Below, one piece after another: positions 42,419 through 51,278 of a stretch of 64,000 bases of DNA. Numbering within the stretch: position 1 is the first letter of the stretch; the number at the start of each line of letters is the position of its first letter. The notes under the pieces are model-generated. The model saw nothing but the letters and a program-made list of their open reading frames with translations. It ran no database searches and was not told where the DNA came from. Position numbers and translations under genes: made by a program. The stretch is from G020354785 sp964534745 (GTDB lineage: Bacteria; Bacteroidota; Bacteroidia; Bacteroidales; UBA10428), in contig CAZHQW010000005.1 of assembly GCA_964534745.1 (NCBI GenBank), positions 1 through 64,000 of the forward strand, read 5' to 3'.

Positions 42419-42847
42419 ATGATTACAAGAATACCATTAAAAATATTAAGAATAGAAAAAGATGGTCACCATATAATCGTAAGGGGAAAAATAAACGGGA
42501 AAGATTCTTCTTTAATAGTAGACACAGGTGCTTCCAAATCAGTATTTAATGCCGGACTCCCTGATATCAGACCTGAAAATGATATTGAAGATAAAAGCAA
42601 TTATCCCAATGCAGTAACACTTGCTACTGATGAAATACCTTCAACAACAGGAATAATTGATGAGCTTCAGCTGGGCGGACTCCTAATTAAAAATTATGAG
42701 GCTACGCTTATAGATATGAAACATATTAATGAACTGTACCGGAGTATCCCGGGAAAGGTAATCAAAGGACTAATAGGAAACGACCTGCTGATAAAATATA
42801 AAGCTGTAATTGACTATCATAATAAGGTTTTGATTCTTGATTATTAG
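42419..42847 (+). CDS. Retropepsin-like aspartic protease
   Basis: The 142-residue protein has one retropepsin unit. The active-site motif is IVDTGASKSVF with Asp35, flanked by HIIVRGKINGKDSSL, and the flap region TLATDEIPSTTGIIDELQLGGLLIKNYEA. A second hydrophobic-hydrophobic-Gly turn, VIKGLIGNDLLIKY, follows. The enzyme would act as a homodimer, each chain giving one Asp. It has no obvious signal peptide or membrane anchor. It is 25 bases before the transglutaminase-like gene. Cellular substrates of such bacterial proteins are unknown. Confidence 0.86.
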   Translation: MITRIPLKILRIEKDGHHIIVRGKINGKDSSLIVDTGASKSVFNAGLPDIRPENDIEDKSNYPNAVTLATDEIPSTTGIIDELQLGGLLIKNYEATLIDMKHINELYRSIPGKVIKGLIGNDLLIKYKAVIDYHNKVLILDY

Positions 42848-42872
42848 CCGCCCCCTGCCGGGTTTTTAGATT

Positions 42873-44438
42873 ATGCTTAAATATCGAATAATATTTGCCC
42901 TGCTTCCGATATATAACCTGTTATTACCTGCTGCCGGTAATGAAGGCGACTCACTTGTAAAATACAGCGACATTAAATATGCAACTGACTTCGAAAGAAA
43001 TGTGATCAGCGATTATCTTAATAACAGGATGCCCGGCTATTTTAAACTCTTTCTGGCAACATCCCCGGATATTGATTCCGGTAAAGCAGCAAATTGTGAA
43101 GAACTTTATAATCTTTTTTTTAAGAATTCATTCCGGGGCAGGTTCGCAAAGTATAATCACAGAAAAAAAATAAAAAATATTTACAGCCATCTGCACAGCG
43201 CTTTTCTCAGTAGGTATGAATTCAATACATCCTTTGATAAAATATTCCATAACGGCGACTATAACTGTGTTACCGCTACAGCATTGTTCGGAATAATACT
43301 TGACCGCCTGGAAATACCCTTTTATATTATAGAAACCCCAATACATGTATATATCGTTTCATATCCCGACAGGAACCATATTAAAATTGAATCAACCGGA
43401 CCCTATAGTGGCTATTTTGTCTATAATCAGACAATGAAAAGGACTTTTATCGAATTTTTTAAAACAAACAGGATCATAAATGAAAATGAGTTCTATGACT
43501 CATCGGTTGATGAGCTGTTTGATAAGTATTATTTCCATGGAAACAAAATCTCGCTTGATGAACTTGTTGGCATACAGTATCTGAATAATGCAGCTTTTGA
43601 TATTATGGAAGACAAACTTATTGACAGTTACATAAACATGGAAAAATCATATCTGTTTTATCCTTCTGAAAACACTGAAAACTTATTATACAACTACCTG
43701 CTTAAAATAATACCTGCCCTGAATTATGAGGAAAAAGGAGAACTTGATTATCTGGTAAAATTAACAAGGTACTCATATGTAGATTTTATCACAGAGATAA
43801 TCAATTCCGAGTTCCTTAAGATCACGGAAACATATCTTATAAATAAAGGCGATTCGGAATACTATGATGAAATATTTAAATGCCTTTCTGAGAATATAGT
43901 TAATGACAGCTATCTGAAACGAATAAAATATACCTATTATTTTGAAAAAGGCAAATTCCTGATAAGCAATGACGAGCAAAATGAAGGACATAAATTATTC
44001 ATCAAAGCCATGGAACTGTTTCCGGATGACAGAATTCTGCAGGCAGCCTTTATTCAGTCACTCAAAGCGACACTTGAACAGACGGATATATACGAGGCTG
44101 TTAAAAAAATTGAAGCCTGTGCTGATAAGTTCAGGGAATTGTCAGCCAACAGTAAATTTATTGAATACAGGATGACCAGCTATTTAACAGCTGCTTCGGA
44201 GAGCATAAAAACAAAAGATATAAGGCAGGCAGAGCAGTACCTGGAAAATTTTGAGATACTCGGCAGGAATACGCCCGGTATAATGGTGGAAAAGCATCTG
44301 GTTGGCGAGGTATACTCAGGCCTGAGCGTGCTTTATTTTAAAAGGGGACTTTACAATAAAGCCAGGGAATGCCTGCAAAGGGGTCTCCGGTTTGCCCCTG
44401 AGAACAGCCACCTTAAAATGGGTATAAGCTCTTTCTGA
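42873..44438 (+). CDS. Exported transglutaminase-like protein with TPR-type C-terminus
   Basis: The 521-residue protein starts with a signal peptide (YRIIFALLPIYNLLLPAAG). Residues about 100-180 hold a transglutaminase-type papain-fold site: NCVTATALFGIILDRLEIPF with Cys132, ETPIHVYIVS with His158 and an acidic residue at 173 (HIKIESTG). The rest is helical and ends with TPR-like repeats (LSVLYFKRGLYNKARECLQRGLRFAPENSHLK). A Cys-His-Asp/Glu triad suggests a cysteine peptidase or transamidase, but no family member with known substrate comes to mind. It follows the retropepsin-like gene by 25 bases. Confidence 0.75.
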   Translation: MLKYRIIFALLPIYNLLLPAAGNEGDSLVKYSDIKYATDFERNVISDYLNNRMPGYFKLFLATSPDIDSGKAANCEELYNLFFKNSFRGRFAKYNHRKKIKNIYSHLHSAFLSRYEFNTSFDKIFHNGDYNCVTATALFGIILDRLEIPFYIIETPIHVYIVSYPDRNHIKIESTGPYSGYFVYNQTMKRTFIEFFKTNRIINENEFYDSSVDELFDKYYFHGNKISLDELVGIQYLNNAAFDIMEDKLIDSYINMEKSYLFYPSENTENLLYNYLLKIIPALNYEEKGELDYLVKLTRYSYVDFITEIINSEFLKITETYLINKGDSEYYDEIFKCLSENIVNDSYLKRIKYTYYFEKGKFLISNDEQNEGHKLFIKAMELFPDDRILQAAFIQSLKATLEQTDIYEAVKKIEACADKFRELSANSKFIEYRMTSYLTAASESIKTKDIRQAEQYLENFEILGRNTPGIMVEKHLVGEVYSGLSVLYFKRGLYNKARECLQRGLRFAPENSHLKMGISSF

Positions 44439-44440
44439 CC

Positions 44441-45250
44441 TTAATGTTGTATGGCAAGATTATAAGTCCTTTGTGTTATATATATATTCCCCATTCTCGT
44501 TCTTGCCCTGGCTATAATATTTATCTTCTGGAATTTAACATAGCCCTGCGGCATATCATAAGTCCTTGTTGCAACACCTTTTTCAGAAGGTATCTCGTAC
44601 ATATATTTCTTAAGGTATTTTCCCGAATCCAGATCATCAAGGTAAAAACGTACATCGCTCAATCGACTGGACAAGTAAATATTCAAAATAAACTTATCCT
44701 CAGTCTCAATGCGGTTAATTTCCCTGACAACAATCACAGGATAGTCGCCAATCAATTTGCCTTCTTCTGTATATTCTTTCAGTCCGGTCCCCGGCTGGCC
44801 GTCTTTATATGGTATCTCGGACTGCAAATTTCCATTTCTATAATACTTTTTCTGAATACCATTCAACTTATTACCAATATATTGATTCACTGTATAAGGA
44901 TTCCCGTTTTCATAATACCAGACAGCTTCACCTTCTTTCAGTCCGTTCTCATACACCATTGTAGAATGAACCTTGCCGGAAGAGTAATAATTTGTTGCTT
45001 TCCCTTCTTTCCTGCCATTGGCATAGTTAACAACTGAAAGCAACCTGCCTTTATTGCTGTAGTTCTTCGTAATGCCATGACGCTTATTGTCTTTTAAGGA
45101 AATTTCAGCTTTAACTTTTCCATTTGGAAAAAACTCCCTTACAATCCTTATATCATCATCCCTGTTCTTATTATTTTTTAAGGTCCCCGCGTCATGGCAT
45201 GAAAAAAACACAGCTCCAAGCATGACTGCAATTATTAATATTCTTTTCAT
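44441..45250 (-). CDS. MORN-repeat lipoprotein
   Basis: The 269-residue protein has a lipobox (VFFSC, Cys18). Residues about 40-165 contain six MORN_2-type repeats (for example YFPNGKVKAEISLKDNKRHG, YSNKGRLLSVVNYANGRKEG, YYSSGKVHSTMVYENGLKEG, YYENGNPYTVNQYIGNKLNG). Such repeats occur in YwqK-type proteins and in outer-surface lipoproteins. The last 100 residues form an unassigned beta-rich domain. The gene is convergent with the transglutaminase-like gene (2 bases between the stops) and divergent from secDF. Confidence 0.86.
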   Translation of the reverse strand: MKRILIIAVMLGAVFFSCHDAGTLKNNKNRDDDIRIVREFFPNGKVKAEISLKDNKRHGITKNYSNKGRLLSVVNYANGRKEGKATNYYSSGKVHSTMVYENGLKEGEAVWYYENGNPYTVNQYIGNKLNGIQKKYYRNGNLQSEIPYKDGQPGTGLKEYTEEGKLIGDYPVIVVREINRIETEDKFILNIYLSSRLSDVRFYLDDLDSGKYLKKYMYEIPSEKGVATRTYDMPQGYVKFQKINIIARARTRMGNIYITQRTYNLAIQH

Positions 45251-45312
45251 ACCGTATCTAATTATAAAACCTGGGTTCTGAATGCAGATGATACTGCCAA
45301 TTATCTAAATAT

Positions 45313-45320
45313 CAAAATTA
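45313..45320 (-). promoter_or_regulatory. -7 box upstream of the MORN lipoprotein gene
   Basis: The minus strand reads TAATTTTG, a TAnnTTTG match 63 bases upstream of the ATG at 45250. A partial -33 TTG is 15 bases away, which is shorter than usual. Confidence 0.4.
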
Positions 45321-45385
45321 ATCAAATATTAAGTGCAATAAATTATCATTAAGGATAATCATTTATTTTCTTATGAAAATTTTAA

Positions 45386-45393
45386 TATATTTG
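45386..45393 (+). promoter_or_regulatory. -7 box upstream of secDF
   Basis: TATATTTG matches TAnnTTTG and lies 48 bases before the secDF ATG at 45441. No clear TTG is present at 19-21 bases. Confidence 0.5.
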
Positions 45394-45440
45394 CGCCACT
45401 ATTTGACAAGACAGCATTAAAATTATAAAATCAAACTAAA

Positions 45441-48400
45441 ATGCGAACTAAAGGAGCTATATGGACATTAGCTATCGTGCTTACTCTTGCTTGTATTTAC
45501 CAGCTATCTTTTACCGCTAAGACCTTTATTGTGAGAGAACGTGCACAAAAATATGCACATGAAAAATATGATCCATCAACGAAAAATAATTCTGTGGATT
45601 CACTCACAAACCATTATGTTGATTCAATTGCCAGAAAAAAATTTATATATAATTTTTTCGGACTGAAAAAGTATTCTTACAGGGAATGCCAGGAAAGGGA
45701 AATAAACCTCGGCCTGGACCTGCGCGGGGGTATGAATGTTATTTTAGAGGTTTCCATTGCTGACGTAATAAAATCCCTGGCTAATTACAGCAAAGATACG
45801 ACCTTTAATAAAGCAATTGCCCTTGCCAAAAAATTGCAGCTACAAACAAATGAGGATTTTGTCACTCTCTTTGGCAAAGCATTTGAAGAAATAAATCCGG
45901 ATGGCAAACTGGCAGCACTTTTTCTGTATAAACTCAAAGACAGGATAGACTATAATTCCGATAACGATGAGGTACTGGAAGCCATAAGGGCAGAAACCGA
46001 CGATGCCATTGAGAATTCCTATAATATCATCCGCACAAGAATTGACCATTTCGGTGTGGTACAGCCCAATGTCCAGAAGCTTGAAGGAGGGGAAAGGATA
46101 CTTGTTGAGCTGCCCGGAGTGGAGGAAAAAGAAAGGGTGAGGAAGTTGCTGAACCGCACCGCCAACCTGGAGTTCTGGGCAACATATGAGAACAGTGAAG
46201 TATATGAGAGTCTGCTCAATGCAAATAAAGTTGTTAAGGCATACCTGGCCGAACAAGAAAGGATAGCTAAAGAGACTGCTGCCACGAAACCCGAAGTTGC
46301 TGAAGAAAAAACACCACAGCTGCTGGATGCAGGAAGCACCGAAGAAGAAAAACTGCCATCATTGGTCGCTGACCTGGACAGCACTGAAGGCAAAGGAACT
46401 GAAGCAATACTTTCACAGATGGAAGTTGACTCAATGGCAATTGATTCACTGCGGCAGAAATCTATGTTTGAAGAATTCCCTCTTTTCAGTAAACTGAGGC
46501 CATATGTTATTAATGAAGAGCAGCTGATGCCCGGCTGCCGTATTGGTTGGTCTTTTGAATACGATACCGCTGAGGTTGGCAGGTATATGAGGGTGGCCAT
46601 GGAAAAAGGTGTGTTCCCGCAGGATTTCAGATACTTCTGGTCAGCTGAACCTATGGATGATCCTGATAATAAGTATGACTCCGAAATATTTATTATGCAC
46701 GCCATAAAAGCAAATACAAGGGATGGCCGTGCACCCCTCAATGGAGACGTTATTACCGGGGCCAGGGAGAGCTTTGATCAGGTAAGGGGAACAGCCGAAG
46801 TGCTTATGACTATGAACAGTGAGGGTACAAAGGAATGGGCAAAAATTACAAGGGAAAACGTGGGCAGGGTGATAGCCATATCAATGGACAATCTTGTATT
46901 TTCCGATCCCAGGGTTTCTGAAGAAATAAATACCGGCAGCTCCAGGATTACGGGAGTCTCCGTAAGTGAAGCCCAGGATCTGGCCAACCTGCTAAAGTCA
47001 GGTACTCTTCCCGCTCCATGCAGAATAGTACAGGAAGAAGTAATAGGACCCTCCCTGGGGAAGGCTTCCATTCGCTCGGGCCTTATTTCATTTATCATAG
47101 CATTTATAGTTATACTATCGTACATGATTTTTTACTATAGCCATAGGGCCGGACTGATTGCCGATATAGCCCTGCTGGCCAACATGTTCTTTATTATCGG
47201 GGTGCTTGCCTCGCTGCAGGCAGCACTGACACTGCCCGGAATAGCAGGTATAGTTCTTACTATAGGTATGTCAGTTGACGCCAATGTACTTATATATGAA
47301 AGAATAAGGGAAGAAGTGGCGGCAGGCAAAGGTATTAAGCTGGCAATAGCAGATGGTTATAAAAATGCCTATTCGGCAATTATAGACTCAAACCTCACTA
47401 CAGGCATAACCGGAGTAATACTGTTGCTGGTGGGAACAGGTCCGATAAAAGGATTTGCTACTACTCTTGTAATAGGTATTTGTACATCTCTTTTTTCAGC
47501 AATATTCATTACACGACTTATATTCGAAATGTACCTGAAAACCACCAACAGGATTACATTCGCAACAACCTTTACCCAGGGTGCATTTAAAAATATAAAT
47601 ATAAATTTTCTGGGAAACAGAAAGCCCTATTATATTATTTCCCTTACACTGATAGTAGTAAGTATAGGATCCCTCATATTCAGGGGTCTTGACCAGGGCG
47701 TGGACTTTACGGGAGGAAGAAACTATATAATTGAATTCGATAAACCTGTCAGGAATGTTGATGTTGCCGCAGCACTTGAAAATGAGATGGGAGAGAGGCC
47801 TAAGGTAATAATGTTCGGCTCCCAGAACAAGGTGAGGATTTCTACCCAGTATAAGATTAATGACGATGATCCTGATGTAGATGATGAAATTCAGAGGAAA
47901 CTATACGCAGGACTTGGACCCATGCTGGGTGATAGTGTGTCGTTCGAGGACTTTAATACCAAGAACTGGCAGGGCACCCAGAAAGTAGGACCAACAATTG
48001 CTGATGATATTAAAAGACAGGCAGTTATAGCTATATTTTTCGCCCTTGTATTTATGTTTCTATACATCCTGTTCAGGTTCAGGAACTGGCAATTCGGACT
48101 GGGTGCGGTGGCTGCATTGATTCATGATTCATTGCTTATACTTGGATTGTTTTCACTCTTTTACGGAGTGATGCCCTTCTCCCTCGAGATTGACCAGACA
48201 TTTATAGCAGCTATACTCACGGTTGTGGGATACTCTGTTAACGATACGGTTGTCGTCTTTGACAGGATAAGGGAATATTTGAGGGAATACAGGAAAAGAG
48301 AAACCCCGGAAATTATGAATATGGCCCTTAACAGTACTTTAAGCCGCACATTTAATACCTCTATGAGTACATTTATTGTTTTGCTGACGATTTTTGTCTT

Positions 48401-48554
48401 TGGCGGCGAAAGTATTAAAGGATTCACTTTTGCACTGCTCGTAGGTATTGTTGTAGGTACATACTCCTCCCTTTTTATCGCAACCCCGCTGGTTTATGAT
48501 ACCATTGGAGGTGATGAATCAAAAAGGGTCCTCAGTGCAAAAAGAAAAACATAA
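45441..48554 (+). CDS. secDF: Fused SecDF protein translocase subunit
   Basis: SecDF uses the proton gradient to complete Sec-dependent export. At 1037 residues, this is the fused form, with twelve membrane helices. SecD part: helix 1 (GAIWTLAIVLTLACIYQL), the P1 head with NLGLDLRGGMNVILEVS and NIIRTRIDHFGVVQPNVQ, an acidic Glu/Lys-rich linker (about residues 265-345) that is unusual outside Bacteroidota, and GLISFIIAFIVILSYMIFYY with TIGMSVDANVLIYERIREE. SecF part: GLDQGVDFTGGRNYIIEF, then VVGYSVNDTVVVFDRIREYLRE. A strong terminator follows. The gene is alone, divergent from the MORN gene. Confidence 0.97.
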   Translation: MRTKGAIWTLAIVLTLACIYQLSFTAKTFIVRERAQKYAHEKYDPSTKNNSVDSLTNHYVDSIARKKFIYNFFGLKKYSYRECQEREINLGLDLRGGMNVILEVSIADVIKSLANYSKDTTFNKAIALAKKLQLQTNEDFVTLFGKAFEEINPDGKLAALFLYKLKDRIDYNSDNDEVLEAIRAETDDAIENSYNIIRTRIDHFGVVQPNVQKLEGGERILVELPGVEEKERVRKLLNRTANLEFWATYENSEVYESLLNANKVVKAYLAEQERIAKETAATKPEVAEEKTPQLLDAGSTEEEKLPSLVADLDSTEGKGTEAILSQMEVDSMAIDSLRQKSMFEEFPLFSKLRPYVINEEQLMPGCRIGWSFEYDTAEVGRYMRVAMEKGVFPQDFRYFWSAEPMDDPDNKYDSEIFIMHAIKANTRDGRAPLNGDVITGARESFDQVRGTAEVLMTMNSEGTKEWAKITRENVGRVIAISMDNLVFSDPRVSEEINTGSSRITGVSVSEAQDLANLLKSGTLPAPCRIVQEEVIGPSLGKASIRSGLISFIIAFIVILSYMIFYYSHRAGLIADIALLANMFFIIGVLASLQAALTLPGIAGIVLTIGMSVDANVLIYERIREEVAAGKGIKLAIADGYKNAYSAIIDSNLTTGITGVILLLVGTGPIKGFATTLVIGICTSLFSAIFITRLIFEMYLKTTNRITFATTFTQGAFKNININFLGNRKPYYIISLTLIVVSIGSLIFRGLDQGVDFTGGRNYIIEFDKPVRNVDVAAALENEMGERPKVIMFGSQNKVRISTQYKINDDDPDVDDEIQRKLYAGLGPMLGDSVSFEDFNTKNWQGTQKVGPTIADDIKRQAVIAIFFALVFMFLYILFRFRNWQFGLGAVAALIHDSLLILGLFSLFYGVMPFSLEIDQTFIAAILTVVGYSVNDTVVVFDRIREYLREYRKRETPEIMNMALNSTLSRTFNTSMSTFIVLLTIFVFGGESIKGFTFALLVGIVVGTYSSLFIATPLVYDTIGGDESKRVLSAKRKT

Positions 48555-48574
48555 TTTTTAAAAATTTATACCCG

Positions 48575-48604
48575 GCCCTGTCTCATAGAGATAGGGCTTT
48601 TTTA
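48575..48604 (+). terminator. Rho-independent terminator after secDF
   Basis: A 9-bp stem (GCCCTGTCT with AGATAGGGC, one G-U pair) with a 5-base loop is followed by seven T, about 20 bases after the secDF stop. Confidence 0.88.
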
Positions 48605-48633
48605 TTATCTTTACTTAATATTTGTCAAGGTAT

Positions 48634-48861
48634 ATGAACTTAATCCTTTTATTTATAAGCGGACAAGAGATTATTGTTATTTTGCTTGTTGTTTTATTAT
48701 TGTTCGGCTCAAAAAAGATTCCTGAATTTGCAAGAGGTATAGGCAAAGGAATGCGTGAATTCAGAAAGGCCACCGAAGACATCAAGAGAGAAATAAATGA
48801 AGAGACAAGCGAAATAGAAAAGGATATAAATAAAATGAAAGATAATATAACAGGTGACTGA
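48634..48861 (+). CDS. tatA: TatA/TatE-type sec-independent translocase subunit
   Basis: TatA forms the pore of the twin-arginine system that exports folded proteins. The 75-residue product starts at ATG 48634 (MNLILLFISGQEIIVILLVV); an in-frame TTG four codons earlier is less likely. It has the short membrane helix and hinge of TatA (LLLFGSKKIPEFARGIGKGMREFRK), then an amphipathic charged helix and an acidic/basic tail (EDIKREINEETSEIEKDINKMK). The gene is in front of the Ca/Na antiporter (17 bases apart). No tatC is present in the window. Confidence 0.92.
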   Translation: MNLILLFISGQEIIVILLVVLLLFGSKKIPEFARGIGKGMREFRKATEDIKREINEETSEIEKDINKMKDNITGD

Positions 48862-48878
48862 TACCTCCTTAACAATAC

Positions 48879-49835
48879 ATGGAATATTATTTTTATTTAA
48901 TTGCAGGTTTTATTATACTTCTATACAGCGGAAATTATTTAATCAAGGGAAGTGTTTCACTGGCAAACAGATATAAGGTTTCAAGGCTGGTAATCGGAGT
49001 GACTCTCGTATCTTTCGGAACATCGGCACCAGAACTTTTTGTCAGTAGCATTGCCTCAATTGCAGACAAGGGTTCTATTTCAGTCGGTAACATTATCGGT
49101 TCAAATATCGCAAATATTGCACTGGTTCTCGGGATAACATCAATAATATTCCCTATACCTGTCAAAGCCAGCGCCACCAAATTCAACTGGCCTGTCATGA
49201 TGGCGGCAAGCATAATATTTTATGTTTTTATCATGAACGGGAATCTGGAATTCTGGGAGGGACTGGTATTTTTAATTCTTCTGAGTATATATTTATTCTT
49301 CACCCTGTCCAGTTCCGGTAAAGATTATGAATTCGGAGAAAAAAGAAAAATGCAGGTCCGCTTGTCGCCTGCCCTGTCTGTACTTATAATTATACTATCA
49401 TCAGCCGGACTGGGAATAGGGTCGTACTTACTGGTTGAAGGCGCTACAAATATTGCCAGAGTCCTTGGCATTGAAGAAAGAGTAATATCCATCTCACTGA
49501 TAGCATTCGGCACCAGTGTCCCCGAACTGGCAACCTCTATAATTGCTGCCTTTAAAAAAGAAATGGATATCTCAATTGGCAATATCATAGGTTCAAATAT
49601 TTTTAATATCCTGGGTGTCCTTGGCATAGCAAGCATAATAAACCCGATAAGTATTGCGCAGGATATGAAACTCAAAACTGATATCTTCTGGATGCTTGGC
49701 ATTTCCCTTATTCTATTCCTGTTTATGCTGCCTTTGAAAAGGGGTAAATTAACACACCTGAAAGGAATTGTTTTATTTGCAATATATTGTATATATATTT
49801 ATTGGTTATTTATGACAAATTCTCCGGTAAAGTGA
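48879..49835 (+). CDS. Calcium/sodium antiporter (CaCA family, YrbG-like)
   Basis: The 318-residue membrane protein has two homologous halves with the alpha-repeat motifs: VIGVTLVSFGTSAPELFVSSIAS with NIIGSNIANIALVLGI, and VISISLIAFGTSVPELATSIIAA with NIIGSNIFNILGVLGI. These G-T-S-x-P-E-L and N-I-I-G-S-N blocks are typical of CaCA exchangers. It would exchange Ca2+ for Na+ or H+. The stop codon overlaps the GTG of lolD (GTGA), pointing to translational coupling. It follows tatA. Confidence 0.93.
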   Translation: MEYYFYLIAGFIILLYSGNYLIKGSVSLANRYKVSRLVIGVTLVSFGTSAPELFVSSIASIADKGSISVGNIIGSNIANIALVLGITSIIFPIPVKASATKFNWPVMMAASIIFYVFIMNGNLEFWEGLVFLILLSIYLFFTLSSSGKDYEFGEKRKMQVRLSPALSVLIIILSSAGLGIGSYLLVEGATNIARVLGIEERVISISLIAFGTSVPELATSIIAAFKKEMDISIGNIIGSNIFNILGVLGIASIINPISIAQDMKLKTDIFWMLGISLILFLFMLPLKRGKLTHLKGIVLFAIYCIYIYWLFMTNSPVK

Positions 49836-50485
49836 TTCTGGTTGAAAACATAACAAAATATTTTGGTACCCTTCAGGTACTGAAAGGCATAAACCTGAAA
49901 ATGGACAAAGGTGAGATAGTGGCTATTATGGGTGCCAGCGGTGCCGGTAAAACAACCCTGCTGCAAATAATAGGTACATTGCTCAAACCTAACTGCGGTT
50001 CGGTAAAACTTAATGACACAGATGTTATTAATATGAAAGATAAGCAGCTGGCCAGATTCAGGAATAAGCATATCGGATTTGTTTTCCAGTTTCATCATTT
50101 ACTGCCTGAATTTACTGCCCTTGAGAATGTATGCATACCGGCATTTATAGGAAAAATGAACAGACAGGCAGCAGAAGCCAGGGCAGAGGAAATATTGGGA
50201 TTTTTAAATCTGAAGGACAGGCTCAGTCATAAACCCGGCGAGCTTTCGGGCGGCGAGCAACAAAGGGTTGCTGTTGCCCGTGCCCTGATTAACAATCCGG
50301 ATGTTATACTGGCAGATGAACCATCAGGAAATCTTGACACAAAAAATAAAAAGGAACTCCATAATCTTTTCTTTTCTCTGCGGGATAAATATAACCAGAC
50401 AATACTTATTGCAACGCATGATAAAGAACTGGCACATATGTCTGACAGGATGTTAATAATTCATGATGGTAAAATATCGGACTGA
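49832..50485 (+). CDS. lolD: LolD-type lipoprotein-releasing ABC transporter ATPase
   Basis: LolD powers release of lipoproteins from the inner membrane together with LolC/E. The 217-residue ATPase contains the Walker A (IMGASGAGKTTLLQI), Q-loop (FVFQFHHLLPEFTALENV), signature (GELSGGEQQRVAVARAL), Walker B (DVILADEPSGNLD) and H-loop (ILIATHDKELA). Membrane subunits are not next to it. The frame can open at 49787, but the GTG at 49832, which overlaps the antiporter stop as GTGA, gives the usual start (ILVENITKYFGTLQVLKGI). Its 3' end overlaps the next gene by 23 bases. Confidence 0.88.
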   Translation: MILVENITKYFGTLQVLKGINLKMDKGEIVAIMGASGAGKTTLLQIIGTLLKPNCGSVKLNDTDVINMKDKQLARFRNKHIGFVFQFHHLLPEFTALENVCIPAFIGKMNRQAAEARAEEILGFLNLKDRLSHKPGELSGGEQQRVAVARALINNPDVILADEPSGNLDTKNKKELHNLFFSLRDKYNQTILIATHDKELAHMSDRMLIIHDGKISD

Positions 50486-51242
50486 AATAAAAGAATTCCT
50501 GGACGAGAAATACGAACAATACAACAGGCCTGACTTTATCGAAACCGACCCCATAAAGATTCCACATATATTTTCCGAACACAGGGACATTGAAATAGCC
50601 GGTTTTTTTGCTGCAACCATTGCCTGGGGAAACAGGAATACAATAGTAAAAAACGGACTGCAGCTGATGCAGCTCATGGATAACAGCCCTTATGATTTCA
50701 TAATAAATTCTGATGAGAGTGATTATAAATATTTCAGGGATTTCAAGCACAGGACATTTAATAATGATGACACTGTCTATTTCATAAAATCACTGAAAAA
50801 TATCTATAATAAATATGGCAGCATTAAATCGGTATTTGAGAATAGCTACAAAAAATCCGAAGACCTGAAAGATGCTATAATTGATTTCAGGAAGGTTTTT
50901 TTTGAAATTCCGCCTCCTCAGCGGACTCTGAGGCATGTTTCCGATGTTGCCAAAAGGGCTGCGGCAAAGCGGATAAACATGTTCCTGAGATGGATGGTAA
51001 GAAAAGACATGTGTGGCGTCGATTTTGGCATATGGGATAATATCCCGTCATCAGCCCTGTATATACCCCTGGACGTACATACAGGATCTGTATCGAGGAA
51101 GCTGGGACTTCTTAAAAGGAAACAGAACGACTGGCTGGCCGTGGATGAGCTGACCTCAATCCTCCGCACCTTTGACAGAGATGACCCTGTTAAATATGAC
51201 TTTGCGCTATTCGGACTCGGCATCAGGGATGTTTTATTTTAG
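50463..51242 (+). CDS. TIGR02757/DUF2400 family protein
   Basis: The 259-residue protein matches a family conserved in Bacteroidota and some other bacteria with no experimental role known to me. It begins IKEFLDEKYEQYNRPDFIETDPIKIPHIFS, contains DIEIAGFFAATIAWGNR, and ends with AKRINMFLRWMVRKDMCGVDFGIWDNIPSSALYIPLDVHTGSVSRKLGLLKRKQNDWLAVDELTSILRTFDRDDPVKYDFALFGLG (in parts). The C-terminal pattern resembles the helix-hairpin-helix DNA-glycosylase fold (OGG-like), including a Lys/Asp arrangement, so a nucleic-acid role is possible. It overlaps lolD. Confidence 0.88.
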   Translation: MMVKYRTEIKEFLDEKYEQYNRPDFIETDPIKIPHIFSEHRDIEIAGFFAATIAWGNRNTIVKNGLQLMQLMDNSPYDFIINSDESDYKYFRDFKHRTFNNDDTVYFIKSLKNIYNKYGSIKSVFENSYKKSEDLKDAIIDFRKVFFEIPPPQRTLRHVSDVAKRAAAKRINMFLRWMVRKDMCGVDFGIWDNIPSSALYIPLDVHTGSVSRKLGLLKRKQNDWLAVDELTSILRTFDRDDPVKYDFALFGLGIRDVLF

Positions 51243-51278
51243 TATTTTTGACTTACTTATTAGTATATTCTGATTATT

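Noticed and set aside
46019..46741. A 240-codon minus-strand frame opposite secDF.
   Set aside because: It is the serine-rich shadow of a well-conserved SecD region.
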